Shown here in pieces: positions 47,198-55,482 of a DNA stretch of 64,000 nucleotides. Each line of letters starts with the position of its first letter. Position 1 is the stretch's first letter. The DNA lies in the NCBI RefSeq assembly GCF_009906955.1, contig NZ_CP047656.1, positions 1,877,501-1,941,500 of the forward strand. Reading direction: 5' to 3'. Under the pieces are notes generated by a model. The model was given only the letters and a program-made list of their open reading frames with translations, ran no database searches and was not told where the DNA came from. A program made the position numbers and the translations under genes. The DNA comes from Paraglaciecola mesophila (lineage in GTDB: Bacteria > Pseudomonadota > Gammaproteobacteria > Enterobacterales > Alteromonadaceae).

Positions 47198-47273
47198 AAA
47201 AACCGCTCAGTATTGTCCAAAGGATAATGCGTGAGCGGTGAGAGGTTCTCTGCTAGCGTGGCCAGCACGCTAG
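47198..47273 (-). terminator. Terminator region of the TonB-system operon
   Basis: On the minus strand a hairpin CTAGCGTG/CACGCTAG (47253-47273) is followed by ACCGCTCA/TGAGCGGT (47202-47239) with a run of six T's after it. It ends the operon that begins at 52456. Confidence 0.75.
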
Positions 47274-47330
47274 AATTATAGCTTTTATTATTCTGAATTA
47301 ACCTGTATCAATGACGTTAAACCAATCGCT

Positions 47331-48677
47331 TTATTGTGATAATGATACTGTCAGCTTTTCAGCACTGACTTTTTCAGTTTCCACAAACTTAGACCACTGC
47401 TGCGCCATACCTCTGCTGCTTTTGAATTTTTCGGCTTCAGCCAATTCATTCAAGGCATCGTTGTATTGCCCAACATTAAAGAACGCCATGCCTTTAACCA
47501 AATGCACTGTGCCTTCGTTACGTAAGCCACCTTTCGCCAGCGCCGCTTCTGAGGCACTGATCGCTTGCTGCCACTTTTCCATGTTTAAGTAAATTTGCCC
47601 AAGCTGTGCATCTAATTCACCATCATCAGACAAGTCTGCCGCCGCTTTCATAATCGGCACGGCCTCTTCGTTCTCTTTTGCCAGCACCCAACATTGTGAC
47701 AGAAACTTCAAATTTTTGAGGTTTTTGTCAAGTGCGCCACTTTCAAAGCCTTGCTCGATTAAGCGCGCGCCCTTAAAGGGCATTTGGTGGTAATAATACA
47801 GCTGAGCAAGATTAAACATATCAGAACCACTTTCGATATAGCCTTGTTGGTAAGCAGTTTCAAGAATAGCCAGTTGCTTTTTCTCTTCCCCTAACTCGCC
47901 ATACATGCCACCGAGTTGGACCCAATATTTAGGCTCATCAAAGTGTTTGACCAGTTTTAGGAGTACGTCTTTAACCTTCTCAGGCTGTTTCAACTCGTAA
48001 TAAACCGCACGCTGAAGTACATACCAATTTTCGTCTGGGATATCATCTTGCGCTTCAACAATTTCGATCGCTTTGTTGATGTAACCTGACGCTTTATCGT
48101 AAGACTTCTGTTGATACATGGCTTGCGCTTTTAACACGTAGTTTTTAGCCGGTATTTCACTGTTGGGGTTAACCGATGCATTTAACGTTTCCCAGCGCTC
48201 TAAAAAAGATACCGTCTTATCGAAGTTTCCACGCATCATGTGCAGCTGCGCCAAACTGAATAAGGTACTCAATTCAAACGATTCTGGTATTGGCTGTTGC
48301 TCTACCACGGTTTCAAAAGCAGTGATCGCCTCATCAAAACGCTCAACATTGTAGTAAATGAAGCCATAGAAATTGTACATCATGGCAAGTTCGTAACTGT
48401 TCATCGAACTGGCTTTGCTTTTTACATTTTCTAACGCTTCTAAAGCTTCGTCAGTTTTACCTTCATCAGCTAATTTTTGCGAACGAGAAAGCTGGTCATA
48501 CACTTTCACCCTTAGCGCAGGTGTACGTCGCGTTTCTCGCTTGCTTGCCTCTTGTGCCTGGGCACTTTTCATAGCCATTGGTGTGACACTCACGCCAAGA
48601 CCAACAACAGCACATAAAGTGAGCCCTAAAAGCCTGCATGATAGATGGTTATTTTTTTTACTTCTTACGCTCATCAT
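47331..48677 (-). CDS. TPR protein of the TonB-system operon
   Basis: 448 residues. Signal segment about 10-42 (cut after AQA). Residues 60-430 are tetratricopeptide-like pairs: KLADEGKTDEALEALENV, YNVERFDEAITAFETVV, YQQKSYDKASGYINKAIEI, MEKWQQAISASEAALA, FNVGQYNDALNELAEA. Periplasmic TPR proteins close such TonB operons in Vibrio, Shewanella and Alteromonadales and are thought to support assembly of the energising complex. 8 bases after the TonB gene. Confidence 0.8.
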   Translation of the reverse strand: MMSVRSKKNNHLSCRLLGLTLCAVVGLGVSVTPMAMKSAQAQEASKRETRRTPALRVKVYDQLSRSQKLADEGKTDEALEALENVKSKASSMNSYELAMMYNFYGFIYYNVERFDEAITAFETVVEQQPIPESFELSTLFSLAQLHMMRGNFDKTVSFLERWETLNASVNPNSEIPAKNYVLKAQAMYQQKSYDKASGYINKAIEIVEAQDDIPDENWYVLQRAVYYELKQPEKVKDVLLKLVKHFDEPKYWVQLGGMYGELGEEKKQLAILETAYQQGYIESGSDMFNLAQLYYYHQMPFKGARLIEQGFESGALDKNLKNLKFLSQCWVLAKENEEAVPIMKAAADLSDDGELDAQLGQIYLNMEKWQQAISASEAALAKGGLRNEGTVHLVKGMAFFNVGQYNDALNELAEAEKFKSSRGMAQQWSKFVETEKVSAEKLTVSLSQ

Positions 48678-48685
48678 GCCCCCGA

Positions 48686-49294
48686 TTAACCGTCAATCTG
48701 GAAAGTAATACGGTTTTGAACGCCTGCCACTTCTGCTGGCTCACCGTTTACTACCCGCGGTTTGTATTTAAATTTAAGTGCAGCGTCAATAGCGGCCTGA
48801 TTGAATAGGTCAGCTGGCTGAGCATCTACGACAAAGGGGTTTTTAACTGACCCTTGCTTAGATACCGTAAATTCAACAATCACGTAGCCTTCTATTCCCC
48901 GTGATAAAGCACGACGCGGATACACAGGTGCCACCTTAACTATAGGTAAATACTCACCATCACCTGATTCAAGTGCTAATCCACCGTCAAGGGACAAACC
49001 TTCATTCACGTCTGCACCAAAGTCTAACCCACTGCCTTCTGCATTGGGTGTTGGCGAGTCCATCTGTGGCTGCTCCATCGCGGGTGGCGGTGTTTCAGGC
49101 TTAGGTGGCTTTTTAGGCTTACGATCTTTTTTCTGTGCAGCTTCTTCTTTTTTGACCCGCACAAAATCCAGCACACTGCCCTTTGGTGGCTCAGTTAACG
49201 CACTGCCACCGCTTTTTATCAGCGATTGCATGACGAAGAACAAACTCAAGGTCACAATGGCTGACAGAATTATCGCTATCAGGAATCTAGGCAT
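48686..49294 (-). CDS. tonB: TonB-like energy transducer
   Basis: 202 residues: N-terminal membrane anchor about 3-25, Lys/Pro-rich spacer about 55-80 (KKPPKPETPPP), C-terminal TonB domain about 115-202 (PVYPRRALSRGIEGYVIVEFTVS ... FKYKPRVVNG). Short spacer compared with E. coli TonB, as in TonB2 types. It links the ExbB/ExbD motor to outer-membrane receptors. Gap 3 bases to exbD upstream. Confidence 0.92.
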   Translation of the reverse strand: MPRFLIAIILSAIVTLSLFFVMQSLIKSGGSALTEPPKGSVLDFVRVKKEEAAQKKDRKPKKPPKPETPPPAMEQPQMDSPTPNAEGSGLDFGADVNEGLSLDGGLALESGDGEYLPIVKVAPVYPRRALSRGIEGYVIVEFTVSKQGSVKNPFVVDAQPADLFNQAAIDAALKFKYKPRVVNGEPAEVAGVQNRITFQIDG

Positions 49295-49297
49295 GAT

Positions 49298-49705
49298 CTA
49301 GGGCTCTTGAGCTGCAATAGAAACGTCAGTAATACCTGCAGCGCGAGAAGCATCCATGACCTTTATTAAGGTTTCGGTTGTTGCTTTCTTGTCTGCCTGG
49401 ATTACCACAGTACCTTGCGGGTTTTCAGCATGAAGACGCTCGATGTTAGCTTGTACCGCACGCACATCGATTTTACGTTTGTTAATCCAAATTTCGCCCT
49501 TGTCGCTGATAGCCACCAGAATATTAGCGCGGTCTTTTTTAACTGCTGTGGCAGCTTCCGGGCGGTTCACATCGATACCCGCTTCTTTTACGAAAGATGC
49601 GGTTACGATAAAGAAGATCAACATGATAAATACCACGTCTAGCATCGGCGTCATGTCGATTGCTGCTTCTTCTTCATCCATCATATTTTGAAAATGTTGT
49701 TTCAT
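49298..49705 (-). CDS. exbD: ExbD-like biopolymer transport protein
   Basis: 135 residues. One membrane segment about 20-42 beginning IDMTPMLDVVFIMLIFF; D25 of the LDVVF motif is the proton-path aspartate of ExbD/TolR. Periplasmic C-terminal part about 45-135. Functions in the proton-driven motor with the two ExbB-like proteins of this operon. Confidence 0.94.
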   Translation of the reverse strand: MKQHFQNMMDEEEAAIDMTPMLDVVFIMLIFFIVTASFVKEAGIDVNRPEAATAVKKDRANILVAISDKGEIWINKRKIDVRAVQANIERLHAENPQGTVVIQADKKATTETLIKVMDASRAAGITDVSIAAQEP

Positions 49706-49735
49706 AACTGTCTCTTCTAAGGCGCAGCAGGCAGG

Positions 49736-50257
49736 CTACTTGCGCTCTATTGTCAATGCGTCTTCTAGATGCGTACGTTCTGATTTCGTTGTGCGCGCTA
49801 ACCACGTGGAGGCAAATACTCCGGATAACGCGCCGACCATACCTGCCATAGTAGGAATGGTTGCTTTAGATACACCTGATGCCATTGAGCGGGCATTACC
49901 TGAGCCTGAAATTGCCATCACGTCAAACACTTCAATCATACCGGTGACGGTACCCATTAAGCCCAATAAAGGACACAAGGCTACCAGCGCTTGAATGATC
50001 GGAATACCAGCCCCTAAACGCAGGCTAACTCGTGAAATCATCGCTTGGCGAATTTGCTCTGCATTCCAAGAACGACGATCAGCACGGGCATTCCAAGCAG
50101 CAATGGTTTCTTTTTTGTATGCTTTGTGCCAGATAAATACGTACAACGCGCGTTCGAGGATGAGCAACCACATGACGAATATGAGAAACCCGATGACCAA
50201 GAGAACTTGGCCACCTGTTTCAGTAAAATCACGTATTGCTTCAAAAAATTCCAACAT
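49736..50257 (-). CDS. exbB: ExbB-like MotA/TolQ/ExbB proton channel protein
   Basis: 173 residues with three membrane segments (about 13-35, 80-105, 125-150). The typical LCPLLGLMGTVTGMIEVF block is at about 90-107 and MAGMVGALSG near 135. Forms the proton channel with ExbD. 11 bases after the larger ExbB-like gene and 30 before exbD. Confidence 0.92.
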   Translation of the reverse strand: MLEFFEAIRDFTETGGQVLLVIGFLIFVMWLLILERALYVFIWHKAYKKETIAAWNARADRRSWNAEQIRQAMISRVSLRLGAGIPIIQALVALCPLLGLMGTVTGMIEVFDVMAISGSGNARSMASGVSKATIPTMAGMVGALSGVFASTWLARTTKSERTHLEDALTIERK

Positions 50258-50268
50258 AGCTAATTACC

Positions 50269-51678
50269 TTAGGCGCTTGGTGTTGACTTTGCTTCCATAC
50301 GCTCAGCTCGCTCGGCAATTACGCCTGACGCTTGCTCTTGTAGAATAAATACCACGTCTTTAGAGCGTGTGTTTAACATTGCGTAGAGCAATGTCATCGG
50401 GATAGCGACAACCAAACCAAGTACCGTTGTTACCAACGCAGTCGAGATACCACCGGCCATTAATTTAGGGTCACCTGTACCGAACAAAGTAATTGCTTGG
50501 AAGGTGTTAATCATACCGGTTACCGTACCCAATAGACCCATAAGAGGCGCAACTACTGAGATGATCTTGATGATGGTCAGGTTGCGAGACAATTTAGGAA
50601 TTTCGCCTAAAATCGCTTCTGTTAGGTGTAACTCAAGGGACTCTGTATCCGCTTCTGGGTACTTATCACGTACCTGCATAACACGACCAAGCGGGTTGTT
50701 TGAGGTGAACTTGTCAGACTTAAGCTGTTTATTCACTTTTGTTTTGATAATGGTCAAGCTGATAAGACGCTCTAAGGCTAACAACAAACCAATCGCACCC
50801 ACGATAAGGATGATGTAACCCACTAAACCACCTTGCTCAACACGTTCTTTTAAACTTGGTGCTTGCACTAACAATTTAAGAATAGAGCCGCCTGTTGGGT
50901 CTAAACCGAACTCAACAAGTTCACCGTTAGAAGCTTGTAATGCTTCTGCACTTGCAGTGTAACGCCCAGCAGGTTGACGGATTAACTCACCTAGGGAGTT
51001 CGTTGCTCCTTCATAGTCAAGATACTTGCCGTCAGCTACCAATGCGAATGTGCCCACACGAATGACTTCTTTGCTGACTTTGGCGCCACCAGCTTCAACT
51101 ACATCGGTCGTAAAGCGGGTCACTTTACCTGACTCAGTCATTTCACGTTGCATTTCAAACCAAACACGCTCAATTTCGTCAATCGAAGCAAGCTTCGAGC
51201 TTGAGCCCATAGATTGCGCCATTTCGTCTAAAAACTCTGCGCGATTAGGAATTTGCGCAGATATAACTGAGTTAAAGAATTTGCTTTTGGTATCACCAGC
51301 AACTTGCTGAAGCACACCAAATAATTCTTTTAGTGAACCTAAACGCTTGGTTAATGCATCGTTCAAGTCACCTAATTTAAATTCGTTTTCTTCGAACGTC
51401 GTTTCTAAGTTTTCAGATGTTTGTAAGGCAACATCACGCGCCTTCGCCGCGTTGCGTAACATCTGATCTTGTTCAGCACGCTTAGCAATAAACTCTTTTT
51501 CACGTTGACTGTTTTGCGTTGTCTGTTGGAATTTACCTTCCTCTAATTGCTTAAGAAGCGCGTCTAAATCTAGAGCAGACTCTTTCTTTGGCAGAGGATC
51601 AGCGGCCATGGCTGTGGTTGCCGTGAATGTAACCAACAACGTAAGTGCGATATTTTTAACTAATTGATTCATCTTCAT
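50269..51678 (-). CDS. MotA/TolQ/ExbB protein with large periplasmic N-terminal extension (TtpC-type)
   Basis: 469 residues. Signal peptide about 1-25 (cut after AMA), a coiled-coil-rich periplasmic part about 30-260 (KRAEQDQMLRNAAKARD), then the ExbB-type membrane domain: segments about 285-305, 360-385 and 405-430 with VVAPLMGLLGTVTGMINTF and LGLVVAIPMT. The second proton-channel subunit in the operon; such extended proteins (TtpC in Vibrio) are required for TonB2-type systems. 7 bases from the DUF3450 gene upstream. Confidence 0.9.
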   Translation of the reverse strand: MKMNQLVKNIALTLLVTFTATTAMAADPLPKKESALDLDALLKQLEEGKFQQTTQNSQREKEFIAKRAEQDQMLRNAAKARDVALQTSENLETTFEENEFKLGDLNDALTKRLGSLKELFGVLQQVAGDTKSKFFNSVISAQIPNRAEFLDEMAQSMGSSSKLASIDEIERVWFEMQREMTESGKVTRFTTDVVEAGGAKVSKEVIRVGTFALVADGKYLDYEGATNSLGELIRQPAGRYTASAEALQASNGELVEFGLDPTGGSILKLLVQAPSLKERVEQGGLVGYIILIVGAIGLLLALERLISLTIIKTKVNKQLKSDKFTSNNPLGRVMQVRDKYPEADTESLELHLTEAILGEIPKLSRNLTIIKIISVVAPLMGLLGTVTGMINTFQAITLFGTGDPKLMAGGISTALVTTVLGLVVAIPMTLLYAMLNTRSKDVVFILQEQASGVIAERAERMEAKSTPSA

Positions 51679-51685
51679 CGTGCTC

Positions 51686-52456
51686 TTAATCTGTGATCGC
51701 TACAGGCAACATCAGTAAGTCTGGTGCCATTTGTTTTTTGGCCATACGTAGGCCCTTAGTCACTTGTGTGCGGTAGCTTGACGGTAGTGCATCCCACTGA
51801 CGAGTTTGTGCGTTCCACATACCTTGCATGCTTGCGTCACGCGTTTGGTAAATTAGCGCAGTGCGCCCGACACGTAAAAAGTCAACGTTGCGCTCTTGGC
51901 CGTCGATGTTTTGTAAACCCGCGTATGCTTCAAGCGTGCGCCCGTAATCCATTTCAACTTGGTAAGCTTCCATCACACGGCGAAATTTTTCTGATGGTGC
52001 AACATCAGCTTTGTCCATCATGCTTTTCAAACCAGCGATACGATTAGCACGCTCTTGCGCTAAGAAAGGCACATCAAGAGCAATAAACTGTTCAAGGCCA
52101 TCGATCATGCGCATCATCAAGGGCGTAATTTGACGTTCAATAACACTGACATCATCAATCGCAGCGTTAAGGTCGGCCATTTCCTGTACTTGATTCTCAA
52201 TTTGCTTGCGTAGCTGGGTGTTATAAACCTCTAAGCCTTCAGTCTCTTTGTTAATGGCTTTGAACTGCTGCAATTTATTATCAATTTGATCATTAATCTT
52301 ATTGATTTTTTTCTGAGAGTTAGCAGCCGAGTCATTGATTTCTGTCGCTTTTTCAACAGCTGGCTTCAGGTATGCATCTTCCTGGGCGTAGCCAGATGCA
52401 GATAAAAGCAAACTTACACTGAGTAAGCTGGCTGATAACGTAGTGGTAGACTTCAT
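51686..52456 (-). CDS. DUF3450 family periplasmic protein
   Basis: 256 residues. Signal peptide about 1-24 (cut after GYA). Long coiled coil at about 30-105 (INKINDQIDNKLQQFKAINKE) followed by a helical domain (RMIDGLEQFIALDVPFLAQERANRI) conserved in DUF3450. First gene of the six-gene operon; family members occur regularly beside TtpC-type ExbB genes and are thought to be accessory parts of the motor. The upstream region has four phased PhoB-like half-sites. Confidence 0.85.
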   Translation of the reverse strand: MKSTTTLSASLLSVSLLLSASGYAQEDAYLKPAVEKATEINDSAANSQKKINKINDQIDNKLQQFKAINKETEGLEVYNTQLRKQIENQVQEMADLNAAIDDVSVIERQITPLMMRMIDGLEQFIALDVPFLAQERANRIAGLKSMMDKADVAPSEKFRRVMEAYQVEMDYGRTLEAYAGLQNIDGQERNVDFLRVGRTALIYQTRDASMQGMWNAQTRQWDALPSSYRTQVTKGLRMAKKQMAPDLLMLPVAITD

Positions 52457-52557
52457 GTACTCAAACCCTATTTGAAGGAAATGGTGAAATAGTCTAAACC
52501 TTACGGATTAGCCAATTTCATTAAGAATTTGCGCAAGGATAGGGGTTAGTCGTGGCA

Positions 52558-52613
52558 TTTTTATTACAGCCATGTGACGTATAAATGACAGTAATATTTC
52601 ATTTATATGACAT
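52558..52613 (-). promoter_or_regulatory. Predicted PhoB-dependent promoter of the TonB-system operon
   Basis: On the minus strand four heptamers stand on a strict 11-base period, each separated by four A/T bases: ATGTCAT (52607-52613), ATGAAAT (52596-52602), CTGTCAT (52585-52591), ACGTCAC (52574-52580). This is the layout of a tandem Pho box. Ten bases further comes TAAAAA (52558-52563) as -10; TAATAA at 52561-52566 is an alternative. Leader about 95 bases before ATG 52456. Confidence 0.75.
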
Positions 52614-53065
52614 AGCGTGATAGCGCGGTTTACCCGCATGTACAGGCATGATGCAGTCCAATTTAGCGAGATAAATCTTCAGTATTCTCTTGAACTAACA
52701 ACTGATTTAATGCGGTTATAGTGACCAAATATGACCGTTAATTTAACTAGGTAGTATGCCCATCTTTTATACTCCCACCCGCACCACGGTAAAATAAACA
52801 CCCAAACGCAAAGCAAATATGACAGCAATGTATTAGGCTTATTCACACAATGTACGAGACTTTATTTTGTAAGGTAGGCACAATACGCAGCCATCTTGAA
52901 TCACTTTTGCAAGATATCGCTACGTCACGGGTTTCGCACATCGACGTGCAATATTCAAGCAATTGATTAGACTAAAGATTAGAACTTCGCTTAGCGAAAA
53001 AATGCGATGATAAAATCGTAAAACAACATATTTTCTATAACCACACATTTACTAGCGGTGACACA
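52614..53065. other. Divergent intergenic region
   Basis: About 450 bases without a gene between the Pho-type promoter and the plus-strand TonB-dependent receptor. No Fur or Pho site was recognised before the receptor gene. Confidence 0.45.
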
Positions 53066-55399
53066 ATGACCAATTTTCACAAAGCAGCATTAGCCGTCTG
53101 TATCCAAGGTGCTTTATTTAGCCAATCTCTTCACGCGCAAGAAACACCAGCAGCACAAGAGAAAGGCCTAGAGCAAATCACGGTTACAGCGCAAAAACGT
53201 ACGCAAAGTATTCAAGAAGTGCCAATTTCAATCGCTACCTTAAACGGTGAACGTTTTGAAAGCATATTTTCAGGTGGTGACGACATTCTCGCCTTAGCAG
53301 TGCGAGTACCAGGCTTGTACGCCGAATCGTCTAATGGCCGAGTGGCCCCACGTTTCTACATTCGTGGATTAGGCAATACCGATTTCGATTTAGCCGCGTC
53401 TCAACCTGTTTCCATTGTGATGGATGATGTGGTTAAAGAGAATGTTATTTTAAAGAGCTTCCCTTTGTTCGACGTTCAACAAGTAGAAGTGATTCGTGGG
53501 CCCCAAGGCACCTTATTTGGTCGCAACACGACAGCTGGTATCGTCAAGTTTGATACCGCCAAACCTACCGAAGATTTTGACGCCTATGCCAAAATGAGCG
53601 TAGGTAACTTAGGCACTTTGAACTTTGAGGGTGCTGTTGGTGGCGGTCTAGCCGAAGACTTATCAGGTCGTTTCTCTGTGTTATCACAAGATCGTGATGA
53701 CTGGATTGACAACGGCTTTACCGGTGAGAAAGACGCACTGGGCGGCTTTGATGAGAAAGCATGGCGTGGCCAATTGTTATATACCCCAACAGAAGATTTC
53801 TCTGCATTATTAAATGTACATGGCCGTGAACTAGACGGTACGGCATCGGTTTTTCGCGCCAACGTGTTCACTAAGGGGAGTAATGATCTAAACCAAAACT
53901 TCGATCGCGATAAAGTCTATTACGATGGCGATATTGATGGTGATGGAGCTGATAACAATCCGCAAGAATACGAAAACTATGGGGCTTCACTAAAGCTAGA
54001 GTTTGGCCTAGAGAACATGTCTATCACGTCAATCACCGCCTATGAAGAAGCTGAAGGATCTAGCTTAGGTGATATTGATGGTGGCGTATACACCAATGAT
54101 TTAACCACACCAGTACCTGACGGATTAACCTCGGCAACCTTCAACTCAGGCTTTGAAGATGTCCTGACATTCCCAGGTACAATTGGTTTTGGTGCCGTGA
54201 CCCAAGATAAACTAGACGACCTAGAGCAATTCACTCAAGAAATTCGTTTTGCAAGTGAAACGGATGATGCCCTAAGCTGGCAAACCGGTGCCTTTTACTA
54301 TGATTCTTCATTCAATGTCACCAGTATTGACGGCTACTTTGGCGCGACCACAGTATTCCATGAAAACACCACTTGGGCTGTGTTTGGTCAAACGACTTAT
54401 GAAGTCAATGAGCGATTAAATGTCACCGGTGGTATACGTTATACCTATGACGAAAAATCACTGCGCGTTGGCGAGCAAAATGTAAATGGTTTTGCCCTTG
54501 TTACCGGTGATGCAAGCGTTCAAGAATATGACGATATTGATGTTGACGACGGGCAAATTAGCTGGGAGTTAAGCGCAAACTACAAAATCAATGGTGATAC
54601 CTCGGTATTTGCTCGCTTAGCCAATGGCTTTAGAGCGCAGTCTATACAAGGCCGTGATGTGGCGTTTGAAGGTACACCATCGGTAGCCGATGCTGAAACC
54701 ATCAATTCAATTGAATTTGGCTTCAAATCTGATTTGCTAGACAACACCTTACGCCTAAACGCAGCAACTTTTTATTATCAAATCGATGATATGCAGTTCT
54801 CTGCCATCGGTGGTGGTGCGAACAACGTTGCCTTGGTCAATGCAGATAAAGGTGTGGGTTACGGGTTTGAAGTTGATGCACAGTATATTGCCAACGATTA
54901 CCTGACGCTTACCGCGGGCTACAGCTACAACAAAACCGAAATTAAAGACGATTCATTAACCTTGCTACCCTGTGGTACCAATGAAGCATTTGGCTCTACG
55001 GGTAACTGTACTGTGCTAGATCCTCGCCCTAATGGCTTTAATGCGGTAATTGATGGCAACCCGTTCCCTCAAGCACCTGAAACTATCTTTACTTTTACGG
55101 CTCGCTACGCCGTGCCTGTGGGTAACGATGGTGAGTTCTTCGCGTTTACGGACTGGGCATACCAAGGCGACACCAACCTGTTCTTGTATGAATCTGTCGA
55201 GTTTCAAACGGATGGCAATGTGGAAGGTGGTTTACGTATTGGTTACGAGAACTTTGAACACAATTACACCGTTGCTTTATTCGGGCGAAACATCACCGAT
55301 GAAGAGAATGTTAAAGGTGCTATCGACTTTAACAACCTAACCGGTATTGTGAATCAACCGCGTATCTTTGGTATTGAAGCGAAAGTCAGTTTTTACTAA
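53066..55399 (+). CDS. TonB-dependent receptor
   Basis: 777 residues. Signal peptide 1-24 (cut after LHA). TonB-box-like segment EQITVTAQK at about 36-44. Plug domain about 48-165 (RFYIRGLGNTDFDL, VEVIRGPQGTLFGRNTTAGIVKF), then a 22-strand barrel ending in F-Y. The layout is that of the large alteromonad/sphingomonad group that handles siderophores or plant-type compounds; the substrate is not visible. A clear terminator follows; single gene. Confidence 0.92.
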   Translation: MTNFHKAALAVCIQGALFSQSLHAQETPAAQEKGLEQITVTAQKRTQSIQEVPISIATLNGERFESIFSGGDDILALAVRVPGLYAESSNGRVAPRFYIRGLGNTDFDLAASQPVSIVMDDVVKENVILKSFPLFDVQQVEVIRGPQGTLFGRNTTAGIVKFDTAKPTEDFDAYAKMSVGNLGTLNFEGAVGGGLAEDLSGRFSVLSQDRDDWIDNGFTGEKDALGGFDEKAWRGQLLYTPTEDFSALLNVHGRELDGTASVFRANVFTKGSNDLNQNFDRDKVYYDGDIDGDGADNNPQEYENYGASLKLEFGLENMSITSITAYEEAEGSSLGDIDGGVYTNDLTTPVPDGLTSATFNSGFEDVLTFPGTIGFGAVTQDKLDDLEQFTQEIRFASETDDALSWQTGAFYYDSSFNVTSIDGYFGATTVFHENTTWAVFGQTTYEVNERLNVTGGIRYTYDEKSLRVGEQNVNGFALVTGDASVQEYDDIDVDDGQISWELSANYKINGDTSVFARLANGFRAQSIQGRDVAFEGTPSVADAETINSIEFGFKSDLLDNTLRLNAATFYYQIDDMQFSAIGGGANNVALVNADKGVGYGFEVDAQYIANDYLTLTAGYSYNKTEIKDDSLTLLPCGTNEAFGSTGNCTVLDPRPNGFNAVIDGNPFPQAPETIFTFTARYAVPVGNDGEFFAFTDWAYQGDTNLFLYESVEFQTDGNVEGGLRIGYENFEHNYTVALFGRNITDEENVKGAIDFNNLTGIVNQPRIFGIEAKVSFY

Positions 55400-55416
55400 G
55401 CGCTAACCAAAATAAC

Positions 55417-55470
55417 GGCCTAATGACTTAGGCCAAATAAGCAAAGGCAGATTTTACATCTGCCTTTTTT
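55417..55470 (+). terminator. Terminator after TonB-dependent receptor
   Basis: Two hairpins: GGCCTAA/TTAGGCC (55417-55434) and AAAGGCAGAT/ATCTGCCTTT (55443-55467) with a T-run after the second. The minus-strand permease gene ends just beyond, so it may serve both sides. Confidence 0.9.
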
Positions 55471-55482
55471 ATGTCTGAAACG

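Noticed and set aside
52690..52740. TGACC repeats before the receptor at 53066 as a Pho array
   Set aside because: Repeat period is 10, not 11, and the heptamers are poor.
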